Source: Hyphomonadaceae bacterium (GTDB lineage: Bacteria > Pseudomonadota > Alphaproteobacteria > Caulobacterales > Hyphomonadaceae). From it: a DNA stretch of 34,898 bases. The position numbers were made by a program, and so were the translations under genes. Below are positions 25,222 through 33,552 of this stretch, in pieces (position 1 is the first letter of the stretch; the number at the start of each line of letters is the position of its first letter). The notes under the pieces were generated by a model that worked only from the letters and a program-made list of their open reading frames with translations, had not been told where the DNA came from and did no database searches. The stretch spans positions 1-34,898 of the forward strand of contig JAIXVM010000168.1 in the NCBI GenBank assembly GCA_027482995.1, written 5' to 3'.

Positions 25222-25234
25222 AGATTCCGAATCT
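25222..25234. promoter_or_regulatory. palindrome with two GANTC (CcrM-type) sites
   Basis: AGATTC-C-GAATCT is a perfect interrupted palindrome. GATTC (25223-25227) and GAATC (25229-25233) are both GANTC sites, which in alphaproteobacteria are methylated by CcrM and read by GcrA at promoters. It lies 73 bp upstream of the first glycosyltransferase ATG. Confidence 0.4.
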
Positions 25235-25306
25235 TGCTCGCGGCGCCGGAACCCCGAAAGTTGAGAGTCACCCGCCCTCTCCCTCCTCCCGATCGGAAAC
25301 GCCGCG

Positions 25307-27592
25307 ATGGCCACGCTTCAACGGCTTGCAATCATAGGGAATTCACTGCCGCGCCGATGTGGCATTGCGACATTCACAACCGATCTGCAGCAATCGATCG
25401 CTGCCACGACTGGCGATCCGCATGCCGCGATCATCGCAATGACCGATCAGCCCGGCAGTTATGACTACCCGCCGACCGTCGGGTTCGAGATCCATCAGCA
25501 GGCGGAAAGCCAGTACCTGCGCGCCGCCCACTTCATCAATGCCGGCGAGTACGATGCCATCTCGCTTCAGCATGAATTCGGCATCTTCGGCGGCCCGGCG
25601 GGCGAGTTCATCGTACCGCTGCTGCAAAGACTGCGCACGCCGGTCATCACGACCCTGCACAGCGTGATCGCCGAGCCGGACGTTCACCAGAGACGCGTCC
25701 TCGAAAAGGTTATCGCCGCGTCGGCCCGGGTGGTCGTGATGGCAGAAAAGGGCCGCCAGCTGCTCGCCAGCGTCTATGGCGCGCCGGCCGCCAAGGTCGT
25801 GGTCATCCCCCACGGCGTGCCGGACTTTCCGTTCGAATCCCCGGCCGCCGCCAAGGACCGTCTCGGCTTCACGGGCAAGACCGTCATCCTGACCTTCGGA
25901 TTGTTGTCACCCAATAAGGGCGTCGAAGTGATGATCGACGCGATGCCCGCGATTCTCGAGCACTGTCCGGATGCGGTCTATGTCGTCCTTGGCGCAACCC
26001 ACCCCACGCTCGTGCGCGACCAGGGCGAGGCTTACCGCGACGCCTTGATGGCCCGCGTGGCGGCGCTCGGAATCGAGGCGAACGTCGTCTTCTTCAATCA
26101 GTTCGCCGACAAGGACACGCTGCTCGAATTCATCGCCATGTGCGATGTCTACGTCACGCCTTACCTGTCCGAGGCGCAGATGACATCGGGCACTCTTGCC
26201 TACAGCTTCGGCCTCGGCAAGGCGATCGTCTCGACACCGTACTGGCACGCCCGGGAGCTGCTCGCCAACGGGCGCGGCATCCTCGTGCCGTTCCGCGACT
26301 CCGGCGCGCTCAGTACCGCCATCACCAGCCTGCTGACGAATGACGCCTTGCGTCTCGCCATGCGCGAGCGGGCATACGCGCTGAGCCGCCCGATGATCTG
26401 GGCACGGACGGCTGAGCGATACCGCGCGCTGTTCGAGAGCGTCATGCCGGGGCTCCGGACGGTGAGTCCACCTCGCCCGCTGCCCGCGCCCGCCGCCCGG
26501 AAGGAAGCTGTCCTGCCGGATGTGAAACTGACCCATTTCCTGTCGATGTGCGACGATACCGGCCTCTTCCAGCACGCCGTGCACTCTGTGCCGGACCGCT
26601 CACATGGCTATTGCGTCGATGACAATGCCCGGGCCCTGATGCTCGCCTGCGCGCTCACCGAGGCCGGCGAAAGTCCGCTGCCGGACATGGTCACCGCCAC
26701 GTTCGCGGCCTTCGTCCAACACGCCTGGAACCCGGACCTCAGGCGGTTCCGCAACTTCATGGGTTTCGACCGGCGGTGGCTTGAGCCGTTCGGATCGGAA
26801 GACAGTCATGGCCGCACGCTGTGGGCGCTCGGATACTGCGCACGCCATGACAGCGATCCGTCGCGCCGCAGCTGGGCGAGCCATCTGTTTCTGGAAGCCC
26901 TGCCCGCGCTGGACGAATTCAGGTCTCCGCGCGCCTGGGCTTTCGGACTGCTCGGTCTCGACGCGTTCTGCGCCCGTCACCCCGGCCATCACGTCGCCGA
27001 AGAAATGCGGCGAATTCTGGCGGACCAGCTTCTGCGCCTGATGGCCGATATCCAGTCCCACGACTGGGACTGGTTCGAAGCGGGCCTCAGCTATGACAAT
27101 GCGCGCCTCCCGCAGGCCCTGATCGCAACCGGTCTCGCCACGGACTCGGCCACTTACCGGCAGGCTGGCCTCACATCATTGCGTTGGCTGATGCGGCAGC
27201 AATCGACGCCCTCCGGCCTGTTCCGGCCCATCGGCACGGATGGCTTCGGCCAGCAAAGATCCGCGCCCATGGCCTTCGACCAGCAGCCGGTAGAAGCGGC
27301 GGCCTCGATCGCGGCCTGTCTTGCCGCGCACCGGGCCCAGCCGAAGGGTGGATGGATCGAGGAAGCCGTGCGCGCATTCAACTGGTTCCTCGGCGCGAAC
27401 GACCTGTCGGTCCCGCTCGCAGACGTCGCCACCGGCAGCTGCCGGGACGGACTGCACAGCGACCGCGCCAACGAGAACCGCGGCGGCGAGTCGGTCCTGT
27501 CCTATCTCCTGGGGCTGGTGGAGATCCGGTCCGCCGTCGGTGTACGGAGCAAGTTGAAACCGCTTCTTGCAACTCACGTATCGGCGGGCTGA
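25307..27592 (+). CDS. GT4 glycosyltransferase fused to an (alpha/alpha)6-like C-terminal domain
   Basis: 761 residues, about twice the size of a normal GT4. The N-terminal part (about 1-385) is a GT-B glycosyltransferase: GNSLPRRCGIATFT at 11-24 as donor/acceptor loop, TFGLLSPNKGVEV at about 195-207, and SEAQMTSGTLAYSFGLGKAIV at about 287-307 in place of the usual EGFGLPxxEA block. A Pro/Ala-rich linker lies at about 386-403. The C-terminal part (about 405-745) looks like an all-helical toroid of the six-hairpin glycosidase type, with acidic conserved-looking blocks HGYCVDDNARA (about 432), EDSHGR (about 497), SYDNARLPQ (about 594), FDQQPVEAA (about 656) and RANENRGGES near 715-725. A GH130 gene follows directly. 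I infer a synthesis/trimming pair for one polysaccharide. The start ATG has only a weak GGAAA upstream. Confidence 0.85.
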   Translation: MATLQRLAIIGNSLPRRCGIATFTTDLQQSIAATTGDPHAAIIAMTDQPGSYDYPPTVGFEIHQQAESQYLRAAHFINAGEYDAISLQHEFGIFGGPAGEFIVPLLQRLRTPVITTLHSVIAEPDVHQRRVLEKVIAASARVVVMAEKGRQLLASVYGAPAAKVVVIPHGVPDFPFESPAAAKDRLGFTGKTVILTFGLLSPNKGVEVMIDAMPAILEHCPDAVYVVLGATHPTLVRDQGEAYRDALMARVAALGIEANVVFFNQFADKDTLLEFIAMCDVYVTPYLSEAQMTSGTLAYSFGLGKAIVSTPYWHARELLANGRGILVPFRDSGALSTAITSLLTNDALRLAMRERAYALSRPMIWARTAERYRALFESVMPGLRTVSPPRPLPAPAARKEAVLPDVKLTHFLSMCDDTGLFQHAVHSVPDRSHGYCVDDNARALMLACALTEAGESPLPDMVTATFAAFVQHAWNPDLRRFRNFMGFDRRWLEPFGSEDSHGRTLWALGYCARHDSDPSRRSWASHLFLEALPALDEFRSPRAWAFGLLGLDAFCARHPGHHVAEEMRRILADQLLRLMADIQSHDWDWFEAGLSYDNARLPQALIATGLATDSATYRQAGLTSLRWLMRQQSTPSGLFRPIGTDGFGQQRSAPMAFDQQPVEAAASIAACLAAHRAQPKGGWIEEAVRAFNWFLGANDLSVPLADVATGSCRDGLHSDRANENRGGESVLSYLLGLVEIRSAVGVRSKLKPLLATHVSAG

Positions 27593-27601
27593 ACACAGGA
27601 C

Positions 27602-27634
27602 ATGCCGGGGCAGGACGAATTGGGGATGCATTGA
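27602..27634 (+). other. possible coupling mini-cistron before the GH130 gene
   Basis: An ATG at 27602 opens a 10-codon frame (MPGQDELGMH) that ends in TGA at 27632-27634. That TGA overlaps the proposed TTG start of the next gene at 27631 (TTGA). ACAGGA sits directly before the ATG with almost no spacer, so its translation is doubtful. Confidence 0.25.
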
Positions 27635-28932
27635 CCGAATATGTGGGGTTCGCGCGTCAGGCGCTTCAGTTGCGGCCCGATCCCGGGCGCGTGATCGTCC
27701 GCCCGTTCAAGCCGACGATCGAGCCGCGCGATCTCAAGCCGACCGACAAGACCCGCGCCAATCATATCGTTGACCGGGTGCTCGCGCTGGACGCCGAAAC
27801 CGCCGAAGCGCAGCTATCTGACGTGCTGCTGAATTTCGAGGGCCGGCATCTCGCCTTGCCGCTGATCTTCGAGGCGCGCGCCGCCGGGATGAACAAGGCC
27901 CTCGCCCCGCACGCCCGGTTCAGCCTGATCCAGCGCCAGTTGATCGGCTCATACTTCCTGCTCGAAAACAGTTTCGAATCCGCCGCCCTGTTCAATCCGA
28001 GCATTGTGCTGCATCCCGACCAGACGGGCGCGCCGCCCGGTGGCTGCCGCATCATCCTCAGCCTGCGCGCGGTCGGTGAAGGGCACGTGTCGTCGCTGAC
28101 ATTCCGCTCCGGCACCGTCGCGGGAGACGGCCTCGTCAGCATCGATGCCTGCGACCGGCTCGCCGCCATCCCGCATATCATTGATCGCCATTCCGACGCG
28201 GACGGCGAGACGCTCCTGCTGAGCTTCGATGCGGCGCGGGATATCAGCCAGCGCGTCATCTTTCCCATCACGCTGACCCAGTCGAACGGCATCGAGGATG
28301 CGCGGTTCGTCAAGTTCGAAGGCGACGGGCCAGCCCGCTACCTCGCCACGTACACGGCCTATAGCGGCCGCGCGATTGCATCCGAGCTGATCGAGACGTC
28401 GGACTTCGTGACCTTCCGCATGACGCCGCTTCAGGGTTCGGCGTCGAAGAACAAGGGCATGGCCCTGTTCCCGCGCAAGCTCGACGGCCGATACGCGATG
28501 ATCGGCCGCCAAGACAACGAGAATCTCTACCTCATCTATTCCGATGACCTCTACCGCTGGGACGGCGGCACGGCGATCCTGCGGCCACGCTTTCCCTGGG
28601 AGTTCGTGCAGATCGGCAATTGCGGCTCGCCCATCGAGCTTGCCGAAGGATGGCTTCTGCTGACCCACGGCGTCGGCCCGATGCGCAAGTATTCGATTGG
28701 CGCGGCGCTGCTCGACAAGGCCGATCCCTCACGGGTGATCGGACGGCTGTCCGAACCGATCGTGGGGCCGACGCCTACACAGCGCGAAGGCTACGTGCCC
28801 AACGTGGTCTACACCTGCGGCGCGCTGCTCTCGGGCGACCGGATCATCCTGCCCTATGCCGTGTCCGACACGTTCACCACCTTCGCCACGATCCACCTGC
28901 CCGACCTGATTGCCGCGATGGGGCCCCCATGA
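27631..28932 (+). CDS. GH130 family glycoside hydrolase/phosphorylase
   Basis: 433 residues from TTG at 27631. No ATG is in frame after the upstream stop; GTG at 27643 is the alternative. GGGGA at 27622-27626 gives a short spacer to the TTG. The five-bladed beta-propeller of GH130 is visible through LFNPS at 120-124, SNGIEDARF with Asp223 at the position of the catalytic acid, ALFPRKLDGRYAM at about 278-290, DDLYRWDGG and the late GYVPNVVYTCGALL and SDTFTTFATIHLPDL. GH130 enzymes cleave beta-mannosides by phosphorolysis or hydrolysis. The usual MLHRP block, whose His binds phosphate in phosphorylases, reads MIGRQ here, which leans towards hydrolysis or a changed role. No signal peptide, so cytoplasmic. 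The stop overlaps the next ATG by 4 nt. Confidence 0.85.
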   Translation: MTEYVGFARQALQLRPDPGRVIVRPFKPTIEPRDLKPTDKTRANHIVDRVLALDAETAEAQLSDVLLNFEGRHLALPLIFEARAAGMNKALAPHARFSLIQRQLIGSYFLLENSFESAALFNPSIVLHPDQTGAPPGGCRIILSLRAVGEGHVSSLTFRSGTVAGDGLVSIDACDRLAAIPHIIDRHSDADGETLLLSFDAARDISQRVIFPITLTQSNGIEDARFVKFEGDGPARYLATYTAYSGRAIASELIETSDFVTFRMTPLQGSASKNKGMALFPRKLDGRYAMIGRQDNENLYLIYSDDLYRWDGGTAILRPRFPWEFVQIGNCGSPIELAEGWLLLTHGVGPMRKYSIGAALLDKADPSRVIGRLSEPIVGPTPTQREGYVPNVVYTCGALLSGDRIILPYAVSDTFTTFATIHLPDLIAAMGPP

Positions 28933-30047
28933 CGATTAAGGTTGCCTACATCCTCGCCCCGACCGGAAAGTTTGCCGGCGTCGAACGCGTCGTGGATGAG
29001 ATCGCTGACGCACTCGCGCGCGCCTATCCTGACCAGATCGATGTCGACGTGCTGCTCTGTTCGGACTTCCCCGGCATGCCGGTGGACAATCGCGGTTACA
29101 CGCGGATTGTCACCGCCGGCAGCAACCGCCTGGCCCTGATCGCGGCGGTTCGGCGCGCGATCAGCCGAAAGAAATATGATCTCGTGGTCGTGCCCCAGGT
29201 CGAGCCGACCACCATGTTCTGGTTCTCCTGCCTCGGTCTTCGGCGCAAGTTCGCGCTCTACCTCCATGGCAACACGAAATTCGAGAACACGCACTGGAAA
29301 GCCAATGTGATGTTCTTCCTGATGCGCGCCGTCGTCCTGCGGCGGCTTTCGGCCGTTTTCAGCATCACGCCGAAACAGCTCGATTATTTCAGGCAGGCTT
29401 TCCCGAGCAACGTGCCGCACTTCTGGGTGCCCAATCCCGTGCGAGAATTTCCTGGAGAGCCTTCTCCAGCCCGGCCCGGCGGCCCCATCACCTTCGTCAA
29501 TGTCGGGCGCTTCTGCCGCCAGAAGGGACAGGACATATTGCTCCGCGCCTTCGCCCACGTTCACGCGCGCCGCCCGGACACCCGCCTGAAGATTGTCGGC
29601 TATGGCCCGGAAGAAGCGGACATCCGGACGAACATCGCCGCCCTCGGATTGTCCGGCGCCGCATCGATCGAGCACCACCCGCTCGACCCGTCGCTGGCGC
29701 TGGCGACAAGTGACGTCTACGTCTCCGCCTCTCGCTGGGAAGGCTGGTCGCTGGCCATCTGCGAAGCCCTGCGCTTCGGCCTGCCGGTCGTGTCCACCAA
29801 TTGCGAGTTCGGCCCCGCCGACATCCTCACCGATCCGCGCCTCGGCCGTCTCAGCGACGAGACCGACGAATCCGGCCTCGCGGAACAGATGCTCTACTAC
29901 TGCGACAACCTCGCCGAGGAGCGGACCCACGCGGGTTTCCGGCGCGCTTATGTGAGCCGGTTCGATGCGCGCCGCGTAGTGCCGATCCACGCCGACGCTC
30001 TGCTGCGCGCCGCAGGCCGGGACTGGACACTTACCCATGAGCCTTGA
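28929..30047 (+). CDS. GT4 family glycosyltransferase
   Basis: 372 residues. APTGKFAGVERVVDEIADAL at 9-28 is the GT-B N-terminal glycine loop. FVNVGRFCRQKGQDILLRAF at about 190-209 starts the donor-binding domain. SRWEGWSLAICEALRFGLPVV holds the E-x7-E motif (Glu271 and Glu279) of retaining GT4 enzymes. No membrane helix; it probably works on the cytoplasmic face on a lipid-linked sugar. ATGA overlaps the GH130 stop, and its own end overlaps the next gene by 11 nt. The frame is open upstream into the GH130 gene, but the ATG at 28929 gives the natural N-terminus. Confidence 0.92.
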   Translation: MTIKVAYILAPTGKFAGVERVVDEIADALARAYPDQIDVDVLLCSDFPGMPVDNRGYTRIVTAGSNRLALIAAVRRAISRKKYDLVVVPQVEPTTMFWFSCLGLRRKFALYLHGNTKFENTHWKANVMFFLMRAVVLRRLSAVFSITPKQLDYFRQAFPSNVPHFWVPNPVREFPGEPSPARPGGPITFVNVGRFCRQKGQDILLRAFAHVHARRPDTRLKIVGYGPEEADIRTNIAALGLSGAASIEHHPLDPSLALATSDVYVSASRWEGWSLAICEALRFGLPVVSTNCEFGPADILTDPRLGRLSDETDESGLAEQMLYYCDNLAEERTHAGFRRAYVSRFDARRVVPIHADALLRAAGRDWTLTHEP

Positions 30048-31458
30048 GCCGATCGGCATTGCAAGCTTCGTGATCGGCGCCGTCTGCTTCGGCCTCGGCC
30101 AGCGCGCCCTCGCCATCGCGCTCGTCGCCGCCTCGCTGCTCGGCTCGGCGGCGGCCATCATCTCCGGCGGCATCAACATCACGCCCGCCTACGTGCTGGC
30201 CAGCTTCGCCCTCGTCTCGATGTTGATTCGCCCCCAACAACTCGCCCGGTTGAGCACCGAACTTGCGCCGCCCCGTCCGGCCTTCTGGCTCTTGTGCCTC
30301 GTCGTCTACGGCATTGTCAGCAGTTTCCTGATCCCCCGGCTTCTGGCCGGGACGACCGACATCATCCCGCTCGGAACCTCCGCCTACGGAGCCTATGAAA
30401 GCACCGTCCCGCTCGGTCCAGTCTCGAGCAACCTCACCCAATCGGTCTACATGGCCGCCAACCTCGCCTGCCTGCTCTTCGCCGTCGCCGTCGGGTCTAC
30501 CCGCGACGGGTTCCGGACGCTGACGGCGGCGGTGCTCATCTACGGCGTCCTCAACATTGCCTTCGCCGCGCTCGACATCGCGACCTTTGCCACCGGCACG
30601 CAGGACAGTCTCAGCTTCATCCGGAACGCCGAGTATCAGATGCATCACGAAGAACGCCTCTTCGGCCTCAAGCGCATCGTCGGCTCGTTCACCGAGGCGG
30701 CCGTCTTCGCGCGCACGACGATGGGCGTCTTTGCCTTTTCAGCCACCCTGTGGCTGTGCGGGCGCCGGTCCCTGCTGACGGGCCTCGTCGCGGCGACGTC
30801 CTTGCTGCTGCTCATCTTCTCCACGTCATCTTCGGGGCTCGCAGTCCTGCCATTCATGCTCGGCCTCCTGTTCCTGACTGCCATCCATATGGCGGTCTTC
30901 GAGCAGCGCGCACGGGCCGGACTGGCCATCGTCCTAACCGGCGTGCCCGCCTTGCTGCTCATCGCCGGCCTCATCGTCGCCCTGAACAAGGAGGCCTTCG
31001 CGATCGCGAGCAATTACATTGACCTCCTTGTACTGACGAAACTGTCATCGGACTCCGGCCTCGAACGGTCCAACTGGAATGCCGTGGCGCTCCAGAACGT
31101 CCTCGACACATGGGGCCTCGGCGTCGGCCTCGGCACCAACCGGGCCTCCAGCTTCGCCCTCGCGCTGCTGTCAAACCTCGGCATTCTCGGCGTCCTGCTC
31201 TACGCCGCCTTCGCGTTCACGGCCTTCGTCCGCATCCGCGAAACCCCCGGCACCTATGTCGCCGATGTGAAACTCGCCGCGCGAAATGCCTGCCTCGGCC
31301 TCATCGCGATGGACCTCTTGATCAGCCCGGTGATTGACCAGGGCATCTTTTTCTTCGTGCTTGCCGGTCTCGCCGCGTCCCGCCCGGACGCGCACGGCGC
31401 ACCTGTTCTGAGGCGGCTCGAAATTGCGCCGGCACCCCGCTATGACCCCGCAACCTGA
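30037..31458 (+). CDS. Wzy/O-antigen ligase-like polysaccharide polymerase (membrane)
   Basis: 473 residues with about 11 membrane helices. There is a longer extracytoplasmic stretch at about 98-135 (before YMAANLACLLFAVAVG) and another at about 320-355 holding LSSDSGLERSNWNAVALQN, which fits the large periplasmic loop of Wzy/WaaL-type proteins with Arg and His residues nearby (HHEERLFGLKRIVGSF at about 205-220). Conservation in this group is very low, so the call rests on topology and on glycosyltransferase neighbours. It would join repeat units or move the glycan to an acceptor in the periplasm. It overlaps the genes on both sides (11 and 17 nt). Confidence 0.75.
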   Translation: MSLEPIGIASFVIGAVCFGLGQRALAIALVAASLLGSAAAIISGGINITPAYVLASFALVSMLIRPQQLARLSTELAPPRPAFWLLCLVVYGIVSSFLIPRLLAGTTDIIPLGTSAYGAYESTVPLGPVSSNLTQSVYMAANLACLLFAVAVGSTRDGFRTLTAAVLIYGVLNIAFAALDIATFATGTQDSLSFIRNAEYQMHHEERLFGLKRIVGSFTEAAVFARTTMGVFAFSATLWLCGRRSLLTGLVAATSLLLLIFSTSSSGLAVLPFMLGLLFLTAIHMAVFEQRARAGLAIVLTGVPALLLIAGLIVALNKEAFAIASNYIDLLVLTKLSSDSGLERSNWNAVALQNVLDTWGLGVGLGTNRASSFALALLSNLGILGVLLYAAFAFTAFVRIRETPGTYVADVKLAARNACLGLIAMDLLISPVIDQGIFFFVLAGLAASRPDAHGAPVLRRLEIAPAPRYDPAT

Positions 31459-32545
31459 CTTCGCCGTCAACGGACGATTCCTCGGTAAGCCGGTCACCGG
31501 CGTGCAGCGTTACGCCGTGAACGTCGTAACCGCGATGAACCGGTCGCTTGTCCGCCGCGGCACACGCGCGCGCCTCCTCGCACCGGCCGGTACAACGGAC
31601 CCCGGGCTCGGCGCCATGCCGCTCGTTGAGGCCGCTGGCCTGTCCGGTCACGCGTGGGAACAGGTCACCTTGCCGCTGGCGAGCGACCTCCCGCTGCTCA
31701 GCCTCTGCAATACCGGCCCGGTCGTCCGGGCGCGCCAGGCCGTGTGTATCCACGATGCCAATGTCTTCGAGGCGGGCGGCAGCTACAGCTTCAATTTCCG
31801 CGCCTTCTACAAGCTCGTTCAGCCCTTGCTGGCGAGGCGTGCGCTGACCCTCACCACCGTCTCGCACCACTCCGCCACGCAGATCGCGCGCTGGATGCCG
31901 GTTCGCGCCGCGGACATTGTCGTCCTGCCAAACGGGCACGAACACGCGCTCGACTGGCATCCGGAAAACGCTGTTGTGGCGCCGCGCCTGTTCGAAGGGC
32001 CCGGCGCGCTCGAACCCGGCCGCTTCATCCTCGTCATCGGGTCGCGTGCCCGCCACAAGAACATGCGTCTTGTCCGGGACATCGCGCCTGCCCTTGCTGC
32101 GCGCGGCCTCGAGGTCGTCATCGTCGGCGGCGCGGCCAGCATCTTTGCCGGCGAAGACCTCGCCCCGGCGCCGAATGTGCAGTTCACCGGAACGATCGCG
32201 GACGATGACCTCGCTTACCTGCTCGGCCGCGCGCTGTGCCTCGTGTTCCCGTCCTGGACCGAAGGCTTCGGCCTGCCGATCCTCGAGGCCATGGCCCGCG
32301 GCTGCCCGGTCATCTCGTCAAACCGCGCCAGCATGCCGGAAATCTGCGGCGGCGCCGCCCTGATGGCCTGGCCGGACCGGCCGCAGGACTGGCTCTCCCA
32401 TATCTTCCGCCTGGCCGGCTCCGAGAGCCTGCGCGCCGATCTCATCGGGGCGGGCAAGGCGCGCCTGCCATCCTTCGCCTGGCAAACGACCGGCGAACGG
32501 TACGTTGACCTGATGCAGCGCTTGTCTTCCGGAGACCCGAGATGA
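31442..32545 (+). CDS. GT4 family glycosyltransferase
   Basis: 367 residues from ATG at 31442, chosen because MTPQPDFAVNGRFLGKPVTGVQRY is the normal start of this GT4 group; an ATG six codons earlier is possible. GKPVTGVQRY is the N-terminal loop, RFILVIGSRARHKNMRLV at about 196-213 begins the donor domain, and PSWTEGFGLPILEAMARGCPVI holds E274-x7-E282. SNRASMPEICGGAAL after it is typical of mannosyl/rhamnosyltransferase-like GT4 enzymes (WbdB/MtfB type); the sugar is not determined. It ends in ATGA with the GT2 start. Confidence 0.92.
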   Translation: MTPQPDFAVNGRFLGKPVTGVQRYAVNVVTAMNRSLVRRGTRARLLAPAGTTDPGLGAMPLVEAAGLSGHAWEQVTLPLASDLPLLSLCNTGPVVRARQAVCIHDANVFEAGGSYSFNFRAFYKLVQPLLARRALTLTTVSHHSATQIARWMPVRAADIVVLPNGHEHALDWHPENAVVAPRLFEGPGALEPGRFILVIGSRARHKNMRLVRDIAPALAARGLEVVIVGGAASIFAGEDLAPAPNVQFTGTIADDDLAYLLGRALCLVFPSWTEGFGLPILEAMARGCPVISSNRASMPEICGGAALMAWPDRPQDWLSHIFRLAGSESLRADLIGAGKARLPSFAWQTTGERYVDLMQRLSSGDPR

Positions 32546-33450
32546 GTCCCGAGCTGCCCCGGACAAACATCGCCGTCATCATCGCCACGACCGGACGGCC
32601 CGATGTGGTCAGCGCTGCGGTCCGGCGCCTCGTACAAACACAGACCGTCTCGCCGTCCCGCCTGCTCATCTCCTGCGTGTCCGCCAGCGATGCCGGAGAC
32701 CTCGGCGACCTGCCGGGCGCCGAGATCCTGCTTGGCCCCAAAGGCCTGCCCGCCCAGCGCAACACCGCCCTCGCCATGCTGACCGAAGACACCGACATCG
32801 TCGCCTTCTTCGACGATGATTTCGTGGCCGATCCCGGCTGGCTCGCTGCCGCAGTGCAGACCTTCAACAGCGACCCCGCCGTAACGGGTTTCACCGGCCG
32901 CGTGCTGGCCGACGGCATCAAGGGCCCCGGACTGTCCTTCGAGGACGCCGTCGCAATCCTCGCGCAGGATCCACCGGCTGTCGCCTGGACCATGCAGGAA
33001 CCCTTCAGCCCGTATGGCTGCAACATGGCCTTCCGCCATGCCGCCATCGGGGATCACCGCTTCGATGAGCGCCTGGTTCTTTACGGATGGCTCGAAGACC
33101 GCGACTTTGCCGCCGCACTGGCACAGGCTGGCGGCCGGTTCGTCAAGTGCGCTGCCGCCCGGGGCGTCCACATGGGCACCAAGCGCGGCCGGGTCGCCGG
33201 CGACCGGCTCGGCTATTCGCAAGTGATCAACCCGCTCTACATGCTGAAGAAGGGAACAATGACCCCGGCGCAGGTCGCCGATCACATCCTGAGAAATGTC
33301 ATAAGCAATACGGCCTTGTCGCTTCGCCCGGAACCTTTCATCGACCGGCGCGGCCGGCTGAGGGGCAACCTGCGCGCCCTGCAGGACGTTCTGCGCGGCG
33401 AGCTCGAGCCCGAGCGTGCGGCGACGCTGTTTCAATCTTCCGCAGGCTGA
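32542..33450 (+). CDS. GT2 family glycosyltransferase
   Basis: 302 residues with the GT-A fold: IAVIIATTGRPDVV at 10-23, GPKGLPAQRN at about 65-74, and the metal/nucleotide-sugar motif FFDDDF with Asp91-Asp92-Asp93. YGCNMAFRHAAI at about 158-169 and GWLEDRDFAAAL at about 184-195 form the acceptor side with the usual ED catalytic base pair. The C-terminal 60 residues are helical and basic. No membrane helix. It overlaps the previous gene by 4 nt and is the last gene before a 323-bp gap. Confidence 0.9.
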   Translation: MSPELPRTNIAVIIATTGRPDVVSAAVRRLVQTQTVSPSRLLISCVSASDAGDLGDLPGAEILLGPKGLPAQRNTALAMLTEDTDIVAFFDDDFVADPGWLAAAVQTFNSDPAVTGFTGRVLADGIKGPGLSFEDAVAILAQDPPAVAWTMQEPFSPYGCNMAFRHAAIGDHRFDERLVLYGWLEDRDFAAALAQAGGRFVKCAAARGVHMGTKRGRVAGDRLGYSQVINPLYMLKKGTMTPAQVADHILRNVISNTALSLRPEPFIDRRGRLRGNLRALQDVLRGELEPERAATLFQSSAG

Positions 33451-33513
33451 GCATCGGGCTGCCTCGTTTGCAGTCAGCGGCCTCGCTGGCCTGCCCATCT
33501 CACTGGCACTCAG

Positions 33514-33552
33514 TACAAATACGGAGCGCACTTTTTCTCCATACAAATCCGG
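33514..33552 (+). repeat. two direct repeats TACAAATNCGG
   Basis: TACAAATACGG at 33514-33524 and TACAAATCCGG at 33542-33552, 28 bp apart (start to start), about 2.7 helical turns. They may be operator half-sites upstream of the CtrA-type motif. Confidence 0.4.

Larger units (their letters stand above)
24663..25306. other. 644-bp gene-poor region between tRNA-Thr and the polysaccharide cluster
   Basis: The only plausible gene is a 67-codon frame at 24821-25024. The rest holds two hairpins (25095-25123 and 25141-25181) and a palindrome with two GANTC sites (25222-25234), and probably the promoter and leader of the polysaccharide cluster. The longer frames that cross here on both strands are Arg-rich shadows. 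No integrase or repeated tRNA end was found. Confidence 0.6.

Noticed and set aside
24633-25331. Long frames on both strands in the tRNA-Thr/polysaccharide spacer
   Set aside because: They start or end within the tRNA or the first glycosyltransferase gene and are Arg-rich; only the 67-codon frame has a ribosome site and normal composition.
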